Positions 27,438 through 40,763 of a stretch of DNA of 64,000 bases are shown here, one piece after another. This DNA comes from Ecdyonurus torrentis (lineage: Eukaryota; Arthropoda; Insecta; Ephemeroptera; Heptageniidae), in NCBI GenBank assembly GCA_949318235.1, contig OX439137.1, positions 25,932,299 to 25,996,298 of the forward strand, written 5' to 3'. The notes beneath the pieces were generated by a model that made no database searches, was not told where the DNA came from, and saw only the letters and a list, made by a program, of their open reading frames with translations. Each line of letters starts with the position of its first letter. The first letter of the stretch is position 1. The position numbers and the translations under genes are program-made.

Positions 27438-27656
27438 CTTCCTCGCTCTTAAAAGTATTACTCACATGAAGCGTAAATATGACGCGCGTGGACGGATAAA
27501 CAAAGCTTATGAAACAATGTAAACAAATGGAGCCGTTCACATAATGTAATTTTCAAAAACAATGTGAACGGCTCCAATTGTTTAACTATATGTAACGCGC
27601 GTCGATGTGCGTCAAATTTACGCGTCATGTGAATAATACTAAACTCGAAGAGGTTG
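27438..27656. mobile_element. Foldback element
   Basis: The left arm (CTCGCTCTTAAAAGTATTAC, CACATGAAGCGTAAATATGACGC) is mirrored at the right (GCGTCAAATTTACGCGTCATGTG, AATAATACTAAACTCGA). The inner arms GGAGCCGTTCACAT and ATGTGAACGGCTCC are perfect. About 219 bp, no coding frame. Confidence 0.75.
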
Positions 27657-29134
27657 ATAGTATTAAAAATTAGTCACGTTTTTTTTTCTCCCCTCTCTCT
27701 TAAACCACTTGTACTTCTTCAAAAATTGCGAGTTACATACTGGTGTTACTATAAAAGACGCAATGTTAAACCACTAACAGCACGAGGTAAAAAATACGAC
27801 AATATGTATGCGAGTTAAATACAAGCCTTTTTTAACACAAAAAAGCAATAACCTTTGACCTTCTCAGTCTAATTTTAACTAAAACTAATAAAAGTAGATT
27901 ATTTAGAATTATTTCCCACAGTTTTTATGTTGAACATAAAAAAAATGTATATAAATATATAACACAAAAACTGGCAAAGTTTCAACTAGCTATATATGAT
28001 AAAAATGTGGCTTGATGAAAAAAATAATAATAATAATAAAAATGCGGGATTAAATATTGCAGCTATTACAAATCTTGTACAAATAATGTCACCTCCTTTG
28101 CTTTGCAATATATTATTATTATTGCAATACTGCATTATTTCTACACACAAAATAGCCATTGCAGAATAATATTGTATGATATCGTATGTAGAAATGATGC
28201 TATAAATATTTTATGTGGGTAAGTAAGTGTATGAAATATGATTTATTGTATTTTTTATTTGAATTACCACTATGTTTTTTATTGATATTTTACTTTTTAT
28301 TGTTTACATTTTTTATATTAACTATAAATTTTTTATTTCTTGAACTACTTTTTATAGGATACTTATATGATATTAAAAAAATGTCCATATACACATATTA
28401 TTAATCCGGATTTGCCTAGTGATAACGCAATTCTCTCTCTCTCTCTCTCTCTCTGCTTTCTTTCTAATAAGTAAAAATGTACCTTGCGTTTTATTTCGAA
28501 TTAGAGAAGCAAACTTTCAGATTTTCAACGTAACGATCTGAAAATCAGTGAATATGACATTTTATGTGATCATAATGGCAATTTAAAGTGCCAAAACTGC
28601 AACTGCATGATGCCACAAAAATATTTTGATCTATACCTTCTATGTGATGCTTTTTCGTATACGAAACTTTGTTTTAATGCAATAAAAATTGTTTTCCATA
28701 ATATAGCAGGTCTATATATATATTCTGACAATAAGTGTTAATTTATTTTGTAATAATTAAAATAACAAGAATAATAATAAAAATAAATTTGCATACAAAT
28801 ATTGGTTAGTTGGTGTCATTTTGATTGAGATAATGGTGGTTCGCAATATCGCTACCCTATATAAAAATTATTGATAATTTATGTTTTATATTAGTTTTTG
28901 TTATTGCAGTATTATTGGCAAACTGTCATATGGCCAAGGCTCTTGAAACATGGCTGAAAAAGCGTTGTATATGCGCCCTATATGGACGTTTATTACTATT
29001 ATACCTATTACTAAAGTAGGAGAGATAACAAAATAGTAGTTTCATCAATATACAAAACAAAGCAATGTTTGCTAACATTAATATTTAATTGAATAACAAT
29101 ATAAACGAATAGATACCGGTAAGTAAGTAAGTAA
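27657..29134. other. AT-rich stretch with (CT)n 28430-28455, no gene seen
   Basis: AT-rich; a short CT tract near 28430. A 63-codon Phe/Leu-rich frame at 28213 is typical T-rich noise. Confidence 0.55.
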
Positions 29135-29417
29135 TGAATGAATGAATGAATGAATGAATGAATGAATGAATGAATGAATGAATGAATGAATGAATGAATG
29201 AATGAATGAATGAATGAATGAATGAATGAATGAATGAATGAATGAATGAATGAATGAATGAATGAATGAATGAATGAATGAATGAATGAATGAATGAATG
29301 AATGAATGAATGAATGAATGAATGAATGAATGAATGAATGAATGAATGAATGAATGAATGAATGAATGAATGAATGAATGAATGAATGAATGAATGAATG
29401 AATGAATGAATGAATGA
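29135..29417. repeat. (TGAA)n microsatellite, about 283 bp
   Basis: Uninterrupted TGAA units (about 70), preceded by a few GTAA units. Two reverse frames of about 155 codons made of Ser-Phe-Ile-His repeats run through it and are artefacts. Confidence 0.98.
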
Positions 29418-30142
29418 TGTACAAAGAATTCAAATAAAGTAGATAATATTCTATAAACTTCGCACAAAAAGTTTTCAACTAAAAAAGTTTCAACAAACTC
29501 AAACAAATCTTTTAACAACAGACAACTGTTCAAATAAGAGAAAATTGATTTCAATATTTCTCGAACGAAAATCCATAAACTCTATAATTTATGATAATAT
29601 AGTAATTACGTTATTTTCAAGTGGCATTGTTGACGGAAGTGATTTGTTATCATGACAACACAGTCACACGTTATAGCTGGATCAATAATTAATTATAAAA
29701 CAAAAAAGAAAATAAGACTGAATTATATCTCCTTGACATTTTCTATATAAAACTTAATTACACTTTTCATCAGTAATTTTATATATAACAAAAGGTTATT
29801 TAAGAGTACAGTATAGCACCTGAGTATAGCGAATATTGTGTATGTACTTCGCGCAATCTACAATTTTACATTATATTGCCTAATCAAAGTATACCAGCCA
29901 ATTTATAAGGAAACTTTAGATCACGTATTACTCAATAATAAAATACATGGTATATTATCATAATAAAAATTGTGTGTCCGTGTCAGTAGCTTAGGGACAA
30001 TATAATTATTTATATATAAAAAAAATAAATAACAAATAAATAAATAATAAAAAAAAAAAACTCTCTAAAATGTATTAAATCGTATAAGTCTTTTATAAAG
30101 CTTTTTCATTAAATTAATAACTATAACACGAAAAATAAAAAT
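29418..30142. other. AT-rich stretch, no gene seen
   Basis: No coding, RNA or bounded repeat signal recognised. Confidence 0.55.
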
Positions 30143-30332
30143 TACGTAATTTATCGTGTATTTATATCATTATAGCATAAATGATGCTAAATTTAAACAA
30201 AATAATTATGCTGTACAACATAATACTTATGCTTAAGTAACATAGAAATTATGCAGTAGTATAGATTATGTTTTATTGAACAAATTGTGACGAAAATGAG
30301 CAATAGCATAATTATTATTTTTTGTCTGTGAA
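30143..30332. mobile_element. GCATAA-rich palindromic repeat copy
   Basis: Co-linear with 25112-25322: TTACGTAATTTAT start, TATCATTATAGCATAAAT, TTATGCTGTACAACATAAT, TTATTGAACAAATTGTG, GAAAATGAGCA and AGCATAATTATTA end. Confidence 0.72.
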
Positions 30333-31310
30333 CATGCAAGGCAGTTTTTTAGTTAATTTTATTTTGTAACTTATTGAAGTGGAAATAAATGACTGGATAT
30401 GTTAATAAAAAGTATGAGCAAATATGTTAAAATTCTGAAGCTTATTTAATATTTTCCACATAATTTAAGTTTTTTAGTACCGCAAACTTGCTATAAAAAT
30501 TATTTACGTATACCTACCTATATAAGTAACAAATAAGGAGAAACAAATCTTTAGTACATTTTTTTTTAATATATCAATATAATACAATATAAATAAAATA
30601 CATTTTTATGTAAAAGGCAATAAAAACATTCAAATTAAAAAAATAAAAATAAAAAAATAAAAAATAACTTCTCTTCTAATTAGATTATTATTAGCACACG
30701 GAAATGTACTTAAAAAGTGCTTAAAAAAACAATAGAAGTATGATTTCAATAACTTTTGTTTATTTTATCCCATGAATATAGCTAAAAAAAAAATTGTAGA
30801 GTAAAAATATATTATACTCAATATTTATTTCATTCCAGATAAAGACGATTTTATTTACATTCTTTCAAAACGTAAATTTCAAAATACACTTGATGTTTTA
30901 TTATAATAGAAATTATACAAATGAAATCTGTATAGAAAATGTAAACAGTAACTTTGTTGTTTAGTATATTTGTATATATACCAATTTCAATTGTCACTTG
31001 TTTGTTTAATGCAAAGAGATTGCAAAACTTGCACATCTAAGCAATCGTTGCATTTTTATTTATATATATATTTATTTTTTACTCAACTGCAAGAAATTGG
31101 ATTGCTGCCACTTGTGTCTTTTGTTTTTTTCACAAAAAGTTTGTAACATTATCTCTTGGTTTTTTGTCCCAGGGGTAACGTAAAAAATAGAAATAGAAAT
31201 TATAACAACTCGGCAGCTTGTTTAAATGGATCTTATGTTTTTGTTCCAAATTTTTTTTTATTATTATTATTATTTTATATAATTATTAATATTAATAATT
31301 TTACAACTGG
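30333..31310. other. AT-rich stretch, no gene seen
   Basis: No supported feature. Confidence 0.5.
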
Positions 31311-32013
31311 GAGTAGGTGACCGCCTGTTGTCTCACAAACTGAACGGCCACGAAAAATAAAATTAACTCGAAGTAAAGATGCAATATTACTACAGTATAG
31401 CAAGTTTAGTGTTGTCAAACACATTCAAACACGATCAAATAATGGTTAATTATTCCACTTTAAAGCCATAGACCACATAAAACAACAGTTGCTTTTTAAT
31501 GAATAAACACGAAATGGGATCTTTAAAACTAATGACAATTTGTGCCAGAATGTTAATGTAGCCCCACGAGAGAGCGTGAAAAAACTGTAAAGTATGCAAT
31601 TTGCGTGAAAAATTCATGTTTATTACGTCAGAAACATGCAAAAATTAGTATGAAAATGTTGTGCGGGTTGCATAAATCGAATTTTCTGATCGCTGCTACG
31701 GGGCTTCTATTGGGTTTTGAGACAAACTAAAGTTATTTATATATGTAAATCCCATCAAGTGTTTTGTGATATAAATGCTTGTTTTTCTTTGGTCTATTCC
31801 TTTAAGGATAACATGTAAATACGAAGATTCCAAATTTCGCCACATTATAAACTTTTCTTGAACTAAAAATATTATTAAACTTTTTTTGTTGTTGTTGTAA
31901 CAAAAAAGCTATTTTTGAATTCATTAAATTTTATTTGAAAAAAAAAATTGTTTTGGATTTATAAATAGAGTATAAAGAATCATTATTAAAATAAAGTTCT
32001 TCATAATAGTCGG
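31311..32013 (+). mobile_element. GTGACCGACT-ended repeat interrupted by a TTAA MITE
   Basis: The head GGGAGTAGGTGACCGCCTG and AACACGATCAAATAATGG match 7742-8122. The right part, from GGATAACATGTAAATA to the inverted end AGTCGGTCTTG, matches its remainder. The two halves are separated exactly by the TTAA-bounded element 31460-31805. Confidence 0.75.
31460..31805 (-). mobile_element. TTAA-bounded MITE (AATAGACC family), nested insertion
   Basis: Reverse-oriented copy of 15330-15679 and 19934-20274. It starts TTAA-AGCCATAGACCAC and ends GGTCTATTCCT-TTAA. The insertion point corresponds to the single TTAA in CCACTTTAAAGATAACAT of the uninterrupted host copy at 7742-8122, showing TTAA duplication. 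A 63-codon reverse frame inside it is part of the repeat, not a gene. Confidence 0.9.
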
Positions 32014-33361
32014 TCTTGTATTCATTATAACAGATAAATTTCTCAAATTTGTAATTTAACATGTTTTAATGAAAACATATACGTGTGTAATGAAATAAGA
32101 AGTAACCTTCCCCCCAAAACAAATAAAATGTATAAAAAACATGCCGGATCCAATATTTCAGAACATTATTTTATTTTTTTTGTTTATTTATTGAATTCTG
32201 TAAAGAAAAAGGTTTATTTTTATACTTGAAACTTATACTAAAAAACACTCTGGAAACTTTATAATATTTGATATAACAAAAAATTGTTTACCCTACCAAT
32301 GAACCTATTCGTTTGGAAACACTTTTATACAACGTCTATAATTTTTTTAATATAAAATTTTCACAACATAAACTTTAATATATTATACTCTCGAGCTGAT
32401 TTTTGAGTTATTAAAAATGCTTCACTAACAAGAAAAGAGCAAAAGTATACGTGTATATATAAGTGAAACAAAAAGAGCCATCGATGAATGTATACCTAAT
32501 TAAATTACGTAATTATTTAATTTCAAATTCTCTAAATTAAATTCTTAGAAAATTCTATTTCCATCTCGTTTTTAATAATCTACCTCTATATACAACGAGA
32601 TAAATAGCACTTGGCTGCCTTAGTACTTTCTTCTTATTATTATTATAGTACGTAATATGAAGAGATAAAAGCAGGTAAGAGAAGGGATACATTTATATCT
32701 CTCATTTCATTACAAGAACACTAACTCTGTCTCATGGGAGCATCATATGGTTTTAATCTAAGCAACGATTGTTACACAGATAGCAGAGGGAACAAGCTGT
32801 ACTGTTATTATTATTATTTTTTTTTTTTAATGCTACAAAAGTAGTTAGTTTTATTTTAAATTTTGTTTGTATATAAATTTTATTTTTGTCGATTTTGAAG
32901 CCAAATTTACTACGGCATTTTTTGCTATTTTAAAAGTGCTTTATATACATTTTACAGCACAAAATTTAAGTACACATAAATAAATAACATAAATAACGAC
33001 GTTTATTATTGAATTAATGCTATTTGTAAAACAAATTGTTTTTAGTAAAATAAACAAAGTCTCTCGTTCTACTTAAGGGGCGGAATTAACAACCCTTATT
33101 TATAACCTTATATATATAACCAAACAAGGTTTTCCCAACCTAATTTTGCACAATATGTCATACATCGTGTGGTCAGTCATAGTTGCACTACAAATCAAAA
33201 TTTTCAAGAAGTAAATTTCAAGAAGTTTTTTAAGTGGCATTTAAACAATAAAAGTAATCAAAGCCCTCTTGCAGGGGAAAAAATATGTAATAATAATAGC
33301 TTTTTTTTAGCAATACTCTTCATTAAAACATAATTTATCTGCAGTATAACTACTGTTTTAC
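32014..33361. other. AT-rich stretch, no gene seen
   Basis: AT-rich, some moderately complex sequence at 32580-32800 without coding frame. Nothing supported. Confidence 0.5.
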
Positions 33362-33470
33362 ATATAGCATAATTATTTATGCTATATTTCCAATTTAGTA
33401 TATTTCCAATGTATGCTATACCTAAATATTGCATAAATTAAGTTTGTATATAACTTTTTTCCGTGTTGCT
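33362..33470. mobile_element. Partial GCATAA-rich repeat
   Basis: Contains ATAGCATAATTATTTATGCT, ATGCTATACCTAAATATTGC and GCATAAATTAAG, short landmarks of the family; ends not definable. Confidence 0.45.
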
Positions 33471-35478
33471 CTCACTCTTCTAAAATAAAACATAACAAAT
33501 GCAGAATTTAACTTGTTTTATGGCTATATTTCACCTTTTTGTTATATATAAATATCAAAATTTGTTTGGCACGCAATTTAGTATAGTAAAATAATAATAA
33601 TAACATCGATTCAAATCTAAATAATTTTTCATATTTACCGATTGTAAATAAAATTTACTTTTACTTCATAATCATGGCAGCTAGATTGATTATAGAAAAA
33701 AATCAGTACTGTAGAGTATTGCAATTTGTCTGCAGCGTATATTATTAATTAATACAATTTTAACAGTAAAAAGCATCTATAGTATATATTATACTTGTTA
33801 ATGGATTATGTATAAAAATCAATGTTTATTATACATTCAAAGGTATAATAAAATTATATTATCTATATAATTTAATCAATAATGGTTAAAACGTTTAATC
33901 AATATTATCTGATATCTTGTATACTATATATTATATAATAGATCAATACGTTTTATCTGATTGCTTTATTGGATTATATATTACGTATGTCCTTTGATAC
34001 AAGTATCGCAATATTTGAATTTATTATCGTTACATATTATTATAGTAGTTTATACCGAGGAGGATATATGTACGGATAAAAGTAAATAAGTAATGCTAGC
34101 TCCAATGAAACGAAACATTTATGAATACTTTAAATCTATTTTCTAGTTATTAAATTAACAACTTTAATTAAAATTTATCAAAAAAATTATTAATATAATT
34201 TTCATGCTATATGTTGATGCTATACTAACAAAAATTGTAACTGACTACTGTTAAACAGTTGGGTTAAATTGAGAGGTTGTGCGCCTGATTTCGCCCAATA
34301 AAAAAAGCCTTCAATTATTATTATTATTACTGTATTATAATTCATGCTATATTGTCAGTGACTAGATTACCACATATTTATAGCAAAATAGTTTAGATAT
34401 TCAGTATTATTATTGTTATTCTAAAATAGCAAAATTTATGCTCTAGACTGTAGGAATTATAATTATATAAAATTATTCAATCAGCATTTTTTTTTTTCTT
34501 TTGACGATTTTTAATTTAAAATTTTTAGTATAAAATTTTTCATTTCAAATTTTAAAATTCTGCGGTTTGTTCCGAGATTTGCAGCATGAAGTGAAGAAGA
34601 CACCTTACGAATGTACTTTTATAAAATTATTTGCACAGCATTGCGCTCGGACTCCATCTTTGTGTTGATAAATACATTGCTCAGCATATAGGAGAAAACA
34701 ATATTTGGTTCATTAATTTCATAGAATAAAACTGAAAACTTTTTTTCACATTCTTTGCAGACTGATTGGGTTACCGTACGACAGGGCTCAGTTTGTAACC
34801 GCAGTTATGCAAATTTTCTTATGTTATGGCCTATGTATAACCATCAATGTGATCTGAATGAGTGACATCGGTATTGATAATTCCTATATAGATGTAGTTT
34901 AAAATGCAATATTTTGGTTATAGGACACTTATAATTGTATACGGATTGTCAACTTGCACAATAATAACAATAAAAAATAAAAATAAAAACGGGCGTTACG
35001 GGAGCAAAATAATTGTCAAATATTATATAACAATAATATTTATACAATTATTGTTGTTAATTGTGTTTCTTTAAAAACTTCAAAGTGCATCTCTCATTAC
35101 AACTTTAAAATCTCATTTTTTTTTCTCTTCTTCTTTCTTTCTCTCTCTCTCCTCAAAATGCATGGAGAATATTTCCGCAATGCTAATATAATGCATAGAA
35201 AATTAGTGAGAGCGCGCCTTTTTCTACATCATCTGTGATTGGCTAGCATCCTATCCAGGTAACATCCATTGAAGAAAAAAACAAAAATCACGCGAAAATA
35301 AGAATTGTCCAAAGATTTAAGCCTATGACTTCTAACACCAATGTTACGTTTTAACTACTTTTAACCCGAGGTAAATAATTGACATACATGATTAAAAATG
35401 CAACGTTTTGTAAAAGTAATTATAACACACTATATGATTTTTTAAAATTATGTTTGGGAAAATTGTAAACAGGTAATC

Positions 35479-35479
<1 letters not shown>
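33471..35479. other. AT-rich stretch, no gene seen
   Basis: AT-rich sequence. A stretch near 34590-34800 shares ACATTGCTCAGCATAT with the repeat at 40376-40690 and may be a very old relative. No gene. Confidence 0.5.

Positions 35480-35553
<74 letters not shown>
35480..35553. repeat. (CT)n microsatellite
   Basis: CT tract of about 74 bases. Confidence 0.97.
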
Positions 35554-35556
<3 letters not shown>

Positions 35557-37550
35557 TGTCTGCCTACATATATTTCTTTTTATTTCTCTAACTATCGTTA
35601 CAGAAAATAGCCCAAAACTTCGCTATATATAAATATAATGTTTAACAATAAAAACGCAACGTATGTTAAACCGCAATAAAGTATAAAAGCTCTTTGCTTT
35701 TATCCAAGCCAAGATAAACGATGCAGAAACGATTTTTGGCTACAGTATAATATAGAGGAAGGTCAATGTCAAATATTATAAATCCATAATATTGATTTTT
35801 CATAACAACAAAAAAATTTCACACACGCTCTTACAAGATTATAAAGAAAATGACTATCATGCGAAAAAGGAATTATACAGGGGGGGTGTTATATGTACAC
35901 ATTTTATTTTATAAATATTCGAATATTAAAACGCTTCAAAGAAACCAAAGAACGTGGATTTCTGTTTGATAATATTGTCATAAATAAAAGTATATAAGTT
36001 TCTAATTTTATATAATATACTATTAATCGAATGCCCGATTTGTATTTGTATATAATCAAATGCGTATGGAAGTCAATATTGACGCGTGATTTTAAAAGCC
36101 GTAACTTTATTTTTAAATTTAAATCTAAAAAAATATAGTTTTATAAATTAGACATTTTTCATTTACCGATATTTTTTCTTTGCAACTTTTTTCTCGTGTA
36201 CGACAAAATAACTAATATTTAATTACACTTTTTTTTAACTTAATATAGTTAATTCGTATTTAAAATCAATTAAAAAATTTGTGATATCCAAGTAATTTTT
36301 AAAAAAAATGAGTAAAAACAAACCAGTACAGAGCTGAAAAGCACCAAAATTAAAAATACTGTTTTTTTTAAAAAAAACTACGAAAAATATTTCGTTATAA
36401 ACTTTTTTGAATAGAAACAAACTATATAAGCTCTTCTCGTCTCACGATTCAAGACTAAACTAAAAAGCAGTGAGAACTACAGGAAAATCCCGCAACAGAG
36501 AACTATATAAAAAGTCACACTACAATATCATTACATCATTACTTTTTAAACGTAATAACTGATACGAAAAATAATAATAAAAAGATATAATAAATAATAA
36601 AAAGGTAATAAAAAGGTTTTCTTTGTGCTTTTTTATTTTATGGGTCATTCCTATGTTTATTTTTACTTTTAAGTGAGTGATGTAATACTTGTTTATGTTG
36701 AATTTTACTTTCATGTTTTACTGTGTGGCGCGCATGTGAAAATCGACCGAGGCTTTTGCTTTGCTTTATATTAATATAGAAAAAAAATTGCCTATCTCAA
36801 CTAGTTTTTTTAGACCTGGAATAAACAGATAATAGTACCATTTTTTTAATGTATAAATATAATGCTTTTAAAGTATATGATTATCATATTATATCAATTA
36901 CTTGGTACATAAATACACTGTAAAAACTAGAAGTATAAATGATCCAAAATCCAAATTTTAACCTATTTCTGTGTAATAGTGTTCAATTTTATATCACAAT
37001 ATGCGTATACGCTATGTTTAATATTCTTACGCGCAGTTTTTTTTTTTTTTTTTTAAATTTTTTTTTATCAGTTTTGTTATCGTGTAAATTTGATTCAATA
37101 CAGTTGATTTTTGTTTGTTATTTATTTACTTATTTATTTTTAACTACAAAATATCTATCGCATAAATTATTTTGTGTACAGTATACAGTACTACTATTTA
37201 ATATTTTTCTTTATTTATTTGAAATACAATTTAAATTTTGCTAAATGTATGTTTCAAACTATTTTCCTCCATTTCTAGTTAAAGTCCGGACTCTCAAGTG
37301 AATATACGGCTATTTTTGAAAAAAATTATTATGAAAGTATTTTTACAAATAAAATTATTAAATATATATTGAAATACTATACTTGTTTTGCGATGGTACT
37401 GAATGTTTTCATTGTTGAATTACAGCTTTATTTATTTATTGTTTCTCAAATGTATCTGAATCGTCTTATTAAGAAAGACAATTTAATTGGATCAAACAAA
37501 CGAATCGGGGCAATATGTTTAGTGCTAACTTTTTAATGTACACATGTCAA
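35554..37550. other. AT-rich stretch, no gene seen
   Basis: Reverse and forward frames of 61-101 codons are Phe/Lys/Asn-rich and lack splice partners or domains. Nothing supported. Confidence 0.5.
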
Positions 37551-37650
37551 CATGATTTTACCATTTATATTCAATACGTTTTTCTAATAAGAATAACATT
37601 GCAAATTTAGTGCGAATTTTTGAAATAGAAAATTATATTATCTTAATCGT
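37551..37650. mobile_element. Diverged copy of the TTTTACCATTT repeat
   Basis: Shares TTTTACCATTTA, TTTTTCTAATAAGAATAACA and TTGCAAATTTAGTGCGA with 54283-54401 and 60941-61079, but the GC-rich termini are lost. Confidence 0.55.
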
Positions 37651-38235
37651 CTGTACGTACAGTACATACCTTGTTTCTTTCAATGAGTACATATTATTGT
37701 ACAAATGAAAAAAAAAAAAACGTTGTTTCTTCCACTACGTATATCGAAGTACCAGATTTAAAATTATTATTGCCTCTTTGCACAGAAAGCCATATTTACA
37801 CAATACGATAGAGATATTGAATACAAGACTTGAATATTGTACCATGTAAACAAGGCTAAAAAAAAAAAAACTTTTCTTCTATTTGACTTTTTTTCATTGC
37901 TGCAAACTATTTTTTTTTTCCATACGAAAAGCAGCGAGTAAACAATTTGATCACTATAAAATTTACAACAAATGAAAAAAATTCTAATGTAAATCGTGAA
38001 TTGTTTAAAGTCATTTTCGTTGAATTTTATTCGCAATAGAAGAACGTGTAATAGCCACCTAAATTGCGATGACAATGGATCGTTTAGAACACGTACACGG
38101 AAAAAGGTCATTACATAATTCTCGACTTGCATTAGAATTTTTTCTATTGTTGCAAACTATAGTTATCATATTCATTTTTCCATAAGAAAAGTATTGAGTT
38201 AACTATTTGAACACAAACAATCAAAAAAATCATAA

Positions 38236-38525
38236 ATGCGATAAGTGAATTTATGCTGCAATAATGTAATTATAGCATAATATTGCTAAATTGAAACAGT
38301 ATACATAATTATGCTATACTATTTATGCTCTGTAACATAGTATTTATGCAATATAGCATAAATTATGTTGCAAAACAGACTAGCATAATTATTGCGTATT
38401 TATCTTTACCACTGCACAAACAAAAATAACTACGCAATAATTATGCTAGCTCAAGGCAGCAACATTGACGTATAACAACATAATTTATGCTATATTGTAC
38501 AGCGATTATACTAAATAGCATAATA
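38236..38525. mobile_element. Two GCATAA-rich repeats in inverted tandem
   Basis: A first copy (about 38236-38408) runs from GTGAATTTATGC to AGCATAATTATTGCGTATTT. A second (about 38415-38525) begins with the complementary AACTACGCAATAATTATGC and runs the other way, so the pair forms a large palindrome. Confidence 0.6.
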
Positions 38526-38599
38526 GCTGAGATGTTCATAATTAATTAAATATGTTATTCCAACATAACAACATTTGTGTTCTATAAAATAGTTAGTAA

Positions 38600-38878
38600 T
38601 CAATGCAACATAAATTACGTAATTTATTCCGCATGCGAGTCATGAATTTATGCTATATTTATGCCATTATAGCATAAACTTTACTAAATTGAAACAGCAT
38701 TAACTGCAATTATGAAATATTATGCAACATCTATGCCGTTAAATAATTTTATACATTAATATACGCGTATGTATTGTTGCTGTATTGTTGCTGTATTATG
38801 TTACATATTATGTTGCTGTGAATAATATGTTGCTGAAAATACATAGCATAATTATTGGTTATATATTTTTGTCAGGTA
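38600..38878. mobile_element. GCATAA-rich palindromic repeat copy
   Basis: Begins AAATTACGTAATTTAT, has ATGCCATTATAGCATAAA and AAATTGAAACAGCAT, and ends AGCATAATTATTGGTTATAT plus TTTTTGTCAG, like the copy at 25112. Internal short tandem duplications of TGTTGCTGTATTA occur near 38775. Confidence 0.6.
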
Positions 38879-39456
38879 GCAAAACTAGCCTACAGATTTA
38901 CTTAATTTTTCAATATTTATCTTAATAGTTAAATTAAAATGTTGACTGAAATATTTCTTTAAATTTCACTTCAATTTTTAGAACAACATAATCTGTATTT
39001 GAAAAAACAATAACGGCAATTTGCAATTTTTATTTTATTCCTTTTATGGCACTTTTTTCCTAGCGCTTCTTGTTTTCCCCTTTACGAATCGTCATTTCTT
39101 GTTAGTCAATATAAAAAATTGAGTTGTTTTCTAGGTAATCGTGTACAGAATTATTAAATTCTGAGACGACTTTTCTTTTCTATTGTACTCTTATTTTCTC
39201 TTCTCAAACGAAAATATACTTACAGATACAGAACAAGTGGATGATAAAATAACAAAAACATCATTGTTTATTTTATACTTGCAATAGTTTAATATATTGA
39301 TTCTAATATTTATTTTTCCATTACAAATAAATCTCTATATAAAATTCAATTCAATTCTATTCAATTGGCTACACTTAACAATTTCTTTGCGTGATACAAT
39401 TTTTTAGTGAACGGAACGAGAAAGATTTTTACAAAATATTTGTTGCTAAATTTTTA

Positions 39457-39482
39457 CTCTCTCTCTCTCTCTCTCTCTCTCT
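39457..39482. repeat. (CT)n microsatellite
   Basis: Short CT tract; the 82-codon frame crossing it is unsupported. Confidence 0.9.
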
Positions 39483-39961
39483 TCCTAAGTATAAATGATA
39501 ATTTCATAATTTTTGTACTTAAAAGCCCTCATCATCATTTTCAGTGTTTCTCAGTGTTGCAAACGATAAAAGAAAAAGAAAAAAAAATAAATAAAAAAAA
39601 AAGTAAAATTAATACTATAGCTTCTTTTGCAAAACTATCAAATTGGTTCCTATAATACAACCATCCCTACTCTGTAAATTTTAACATTTTGAGTCAGTAT
39701 CATAAAAATTATTCAATTTTTTACTTGAATATTATTCTATAAAGTAAGCTGCCAATTTTTAAAGTTTACCCGATTAGTACGAGCTGAGAAAGAAGGGTGC
39801 ATCCGGTTTAAGTGAAATTAAACGATCCATGTAGCTGCTTCAAATTTTCACCTACGTCTTACTTCTATTTTTAACTTCTTTTTTTTCTTCGATATGTCAA
39901 TATAAAAATATTACAAAAACCAAAAAATCTTATAACAACTCATATACAGACAATATGCACA

Positions 39962-40275
39962 TGGAAAGAAGAAATTAAGTAATTTATGCTATATTTATGT
40001 TATTAGTGCATAAATGTTGTTCAATTGCAATAACATAAAAATAATTATGCTATAGATATGCTTTTAATGCAGCTAATAACAGTAATAACACATTATATAA
40101 TATATATTATATTATATTATGTATGTATGTATGTATTATTATAATATATTATGTTATCGGACAGTATAACAAAGCTAGTACGCAGTTTAGCATGTACTAT
40201 AATTACTCGTATATATATTGATTTGTTCTACTGAAATTTAGGCTATATAGCAAAGTTATTACGTATTTATTTTTA
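39962..40275. mobile_element. GCATAA-rich repeat, diverged
   Basis: Starts GAAGAAATTAAGTAATTTAT with TGCTATATTTATGTTATTAG, GTGCATAAAT and AATAATTATGC, and ends TATTACGTATTTATTTTT. The interior has short ATGT and ATTAT expansions. Confidence 0.5.
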
Positions 40276-40375
40276 TACTTTGTGATAAAAAATTTTACTT
40301 GTAGCGTATTACGTTAATCAAAGTTTTCACCTGAATATTTTTTATTATCATACGACAATAGAAGACAAACTTACA

Positions 40376-40689
40376 GGATGTATGCGCATGACGTTATACT
40401 AAATGCTCTTCGACGCCATACTGGAGTAGTGCATAACATTGCTCAGCATATGACAAATTTCATTTAAGCCAATTTTCTTTGGGAAATCGGTTAATTTTTT
40501 GTTATTGTTATTTTTCTCACATACTTGAGATACTAATTCAACATATTTACAACATCAATGCTCTCAAAAATATTGCATAGTGTTTTTAAACTGGCAAAAT
40601 GATTTGTTTCCTATGCCACCCATGTTATTGAGTTATCCAACATGGCGTCGACTTTAACATGACTGCATAGACCCTATAGCACTGTCTGT

Positions 40690-40690
<1 letters not shown>
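40376..40690 (-). mobile_element. Interspersed repeat bordering a (GA)n tract
   Basis: Reverse-complement relative of 54808-55130. Shared landmarks: CATTGCTCAG, GAGATACTAATTCAAC, ATCAATGCTCT, AAAATATTGCATA, GGCAAAATGA, CCAACATGGC, TCGACTTTAACATGA and GCATA.ACCCTATA. About 315 bp with no coding frame; class unknown. The GA tract 40691-40759 abuts one end. Confidence 0.75.

Positions 40691-40759
<69 letters not shown>
40691..40759. repeat. (GA)n microsatellite
   Basis: GA tract of about 69 bases at the end of the interspersed repeat 40376-40690. Confidence 0.97.

Positions 40760-40763
<4 letters not shown>

Noticed and set aside
29011..29554. Two reverse-strand frames of about 155 codons (Ser-Phe-Ile-His repeats)
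   Set aside because: They translate the TGAA microsatellite; two overlapping frames are equally open.
31450..31641. Reverse 63-codon frame
   Set aside because: Part of a TTAA-bounded MITE that recurs elsewhere without the frame.
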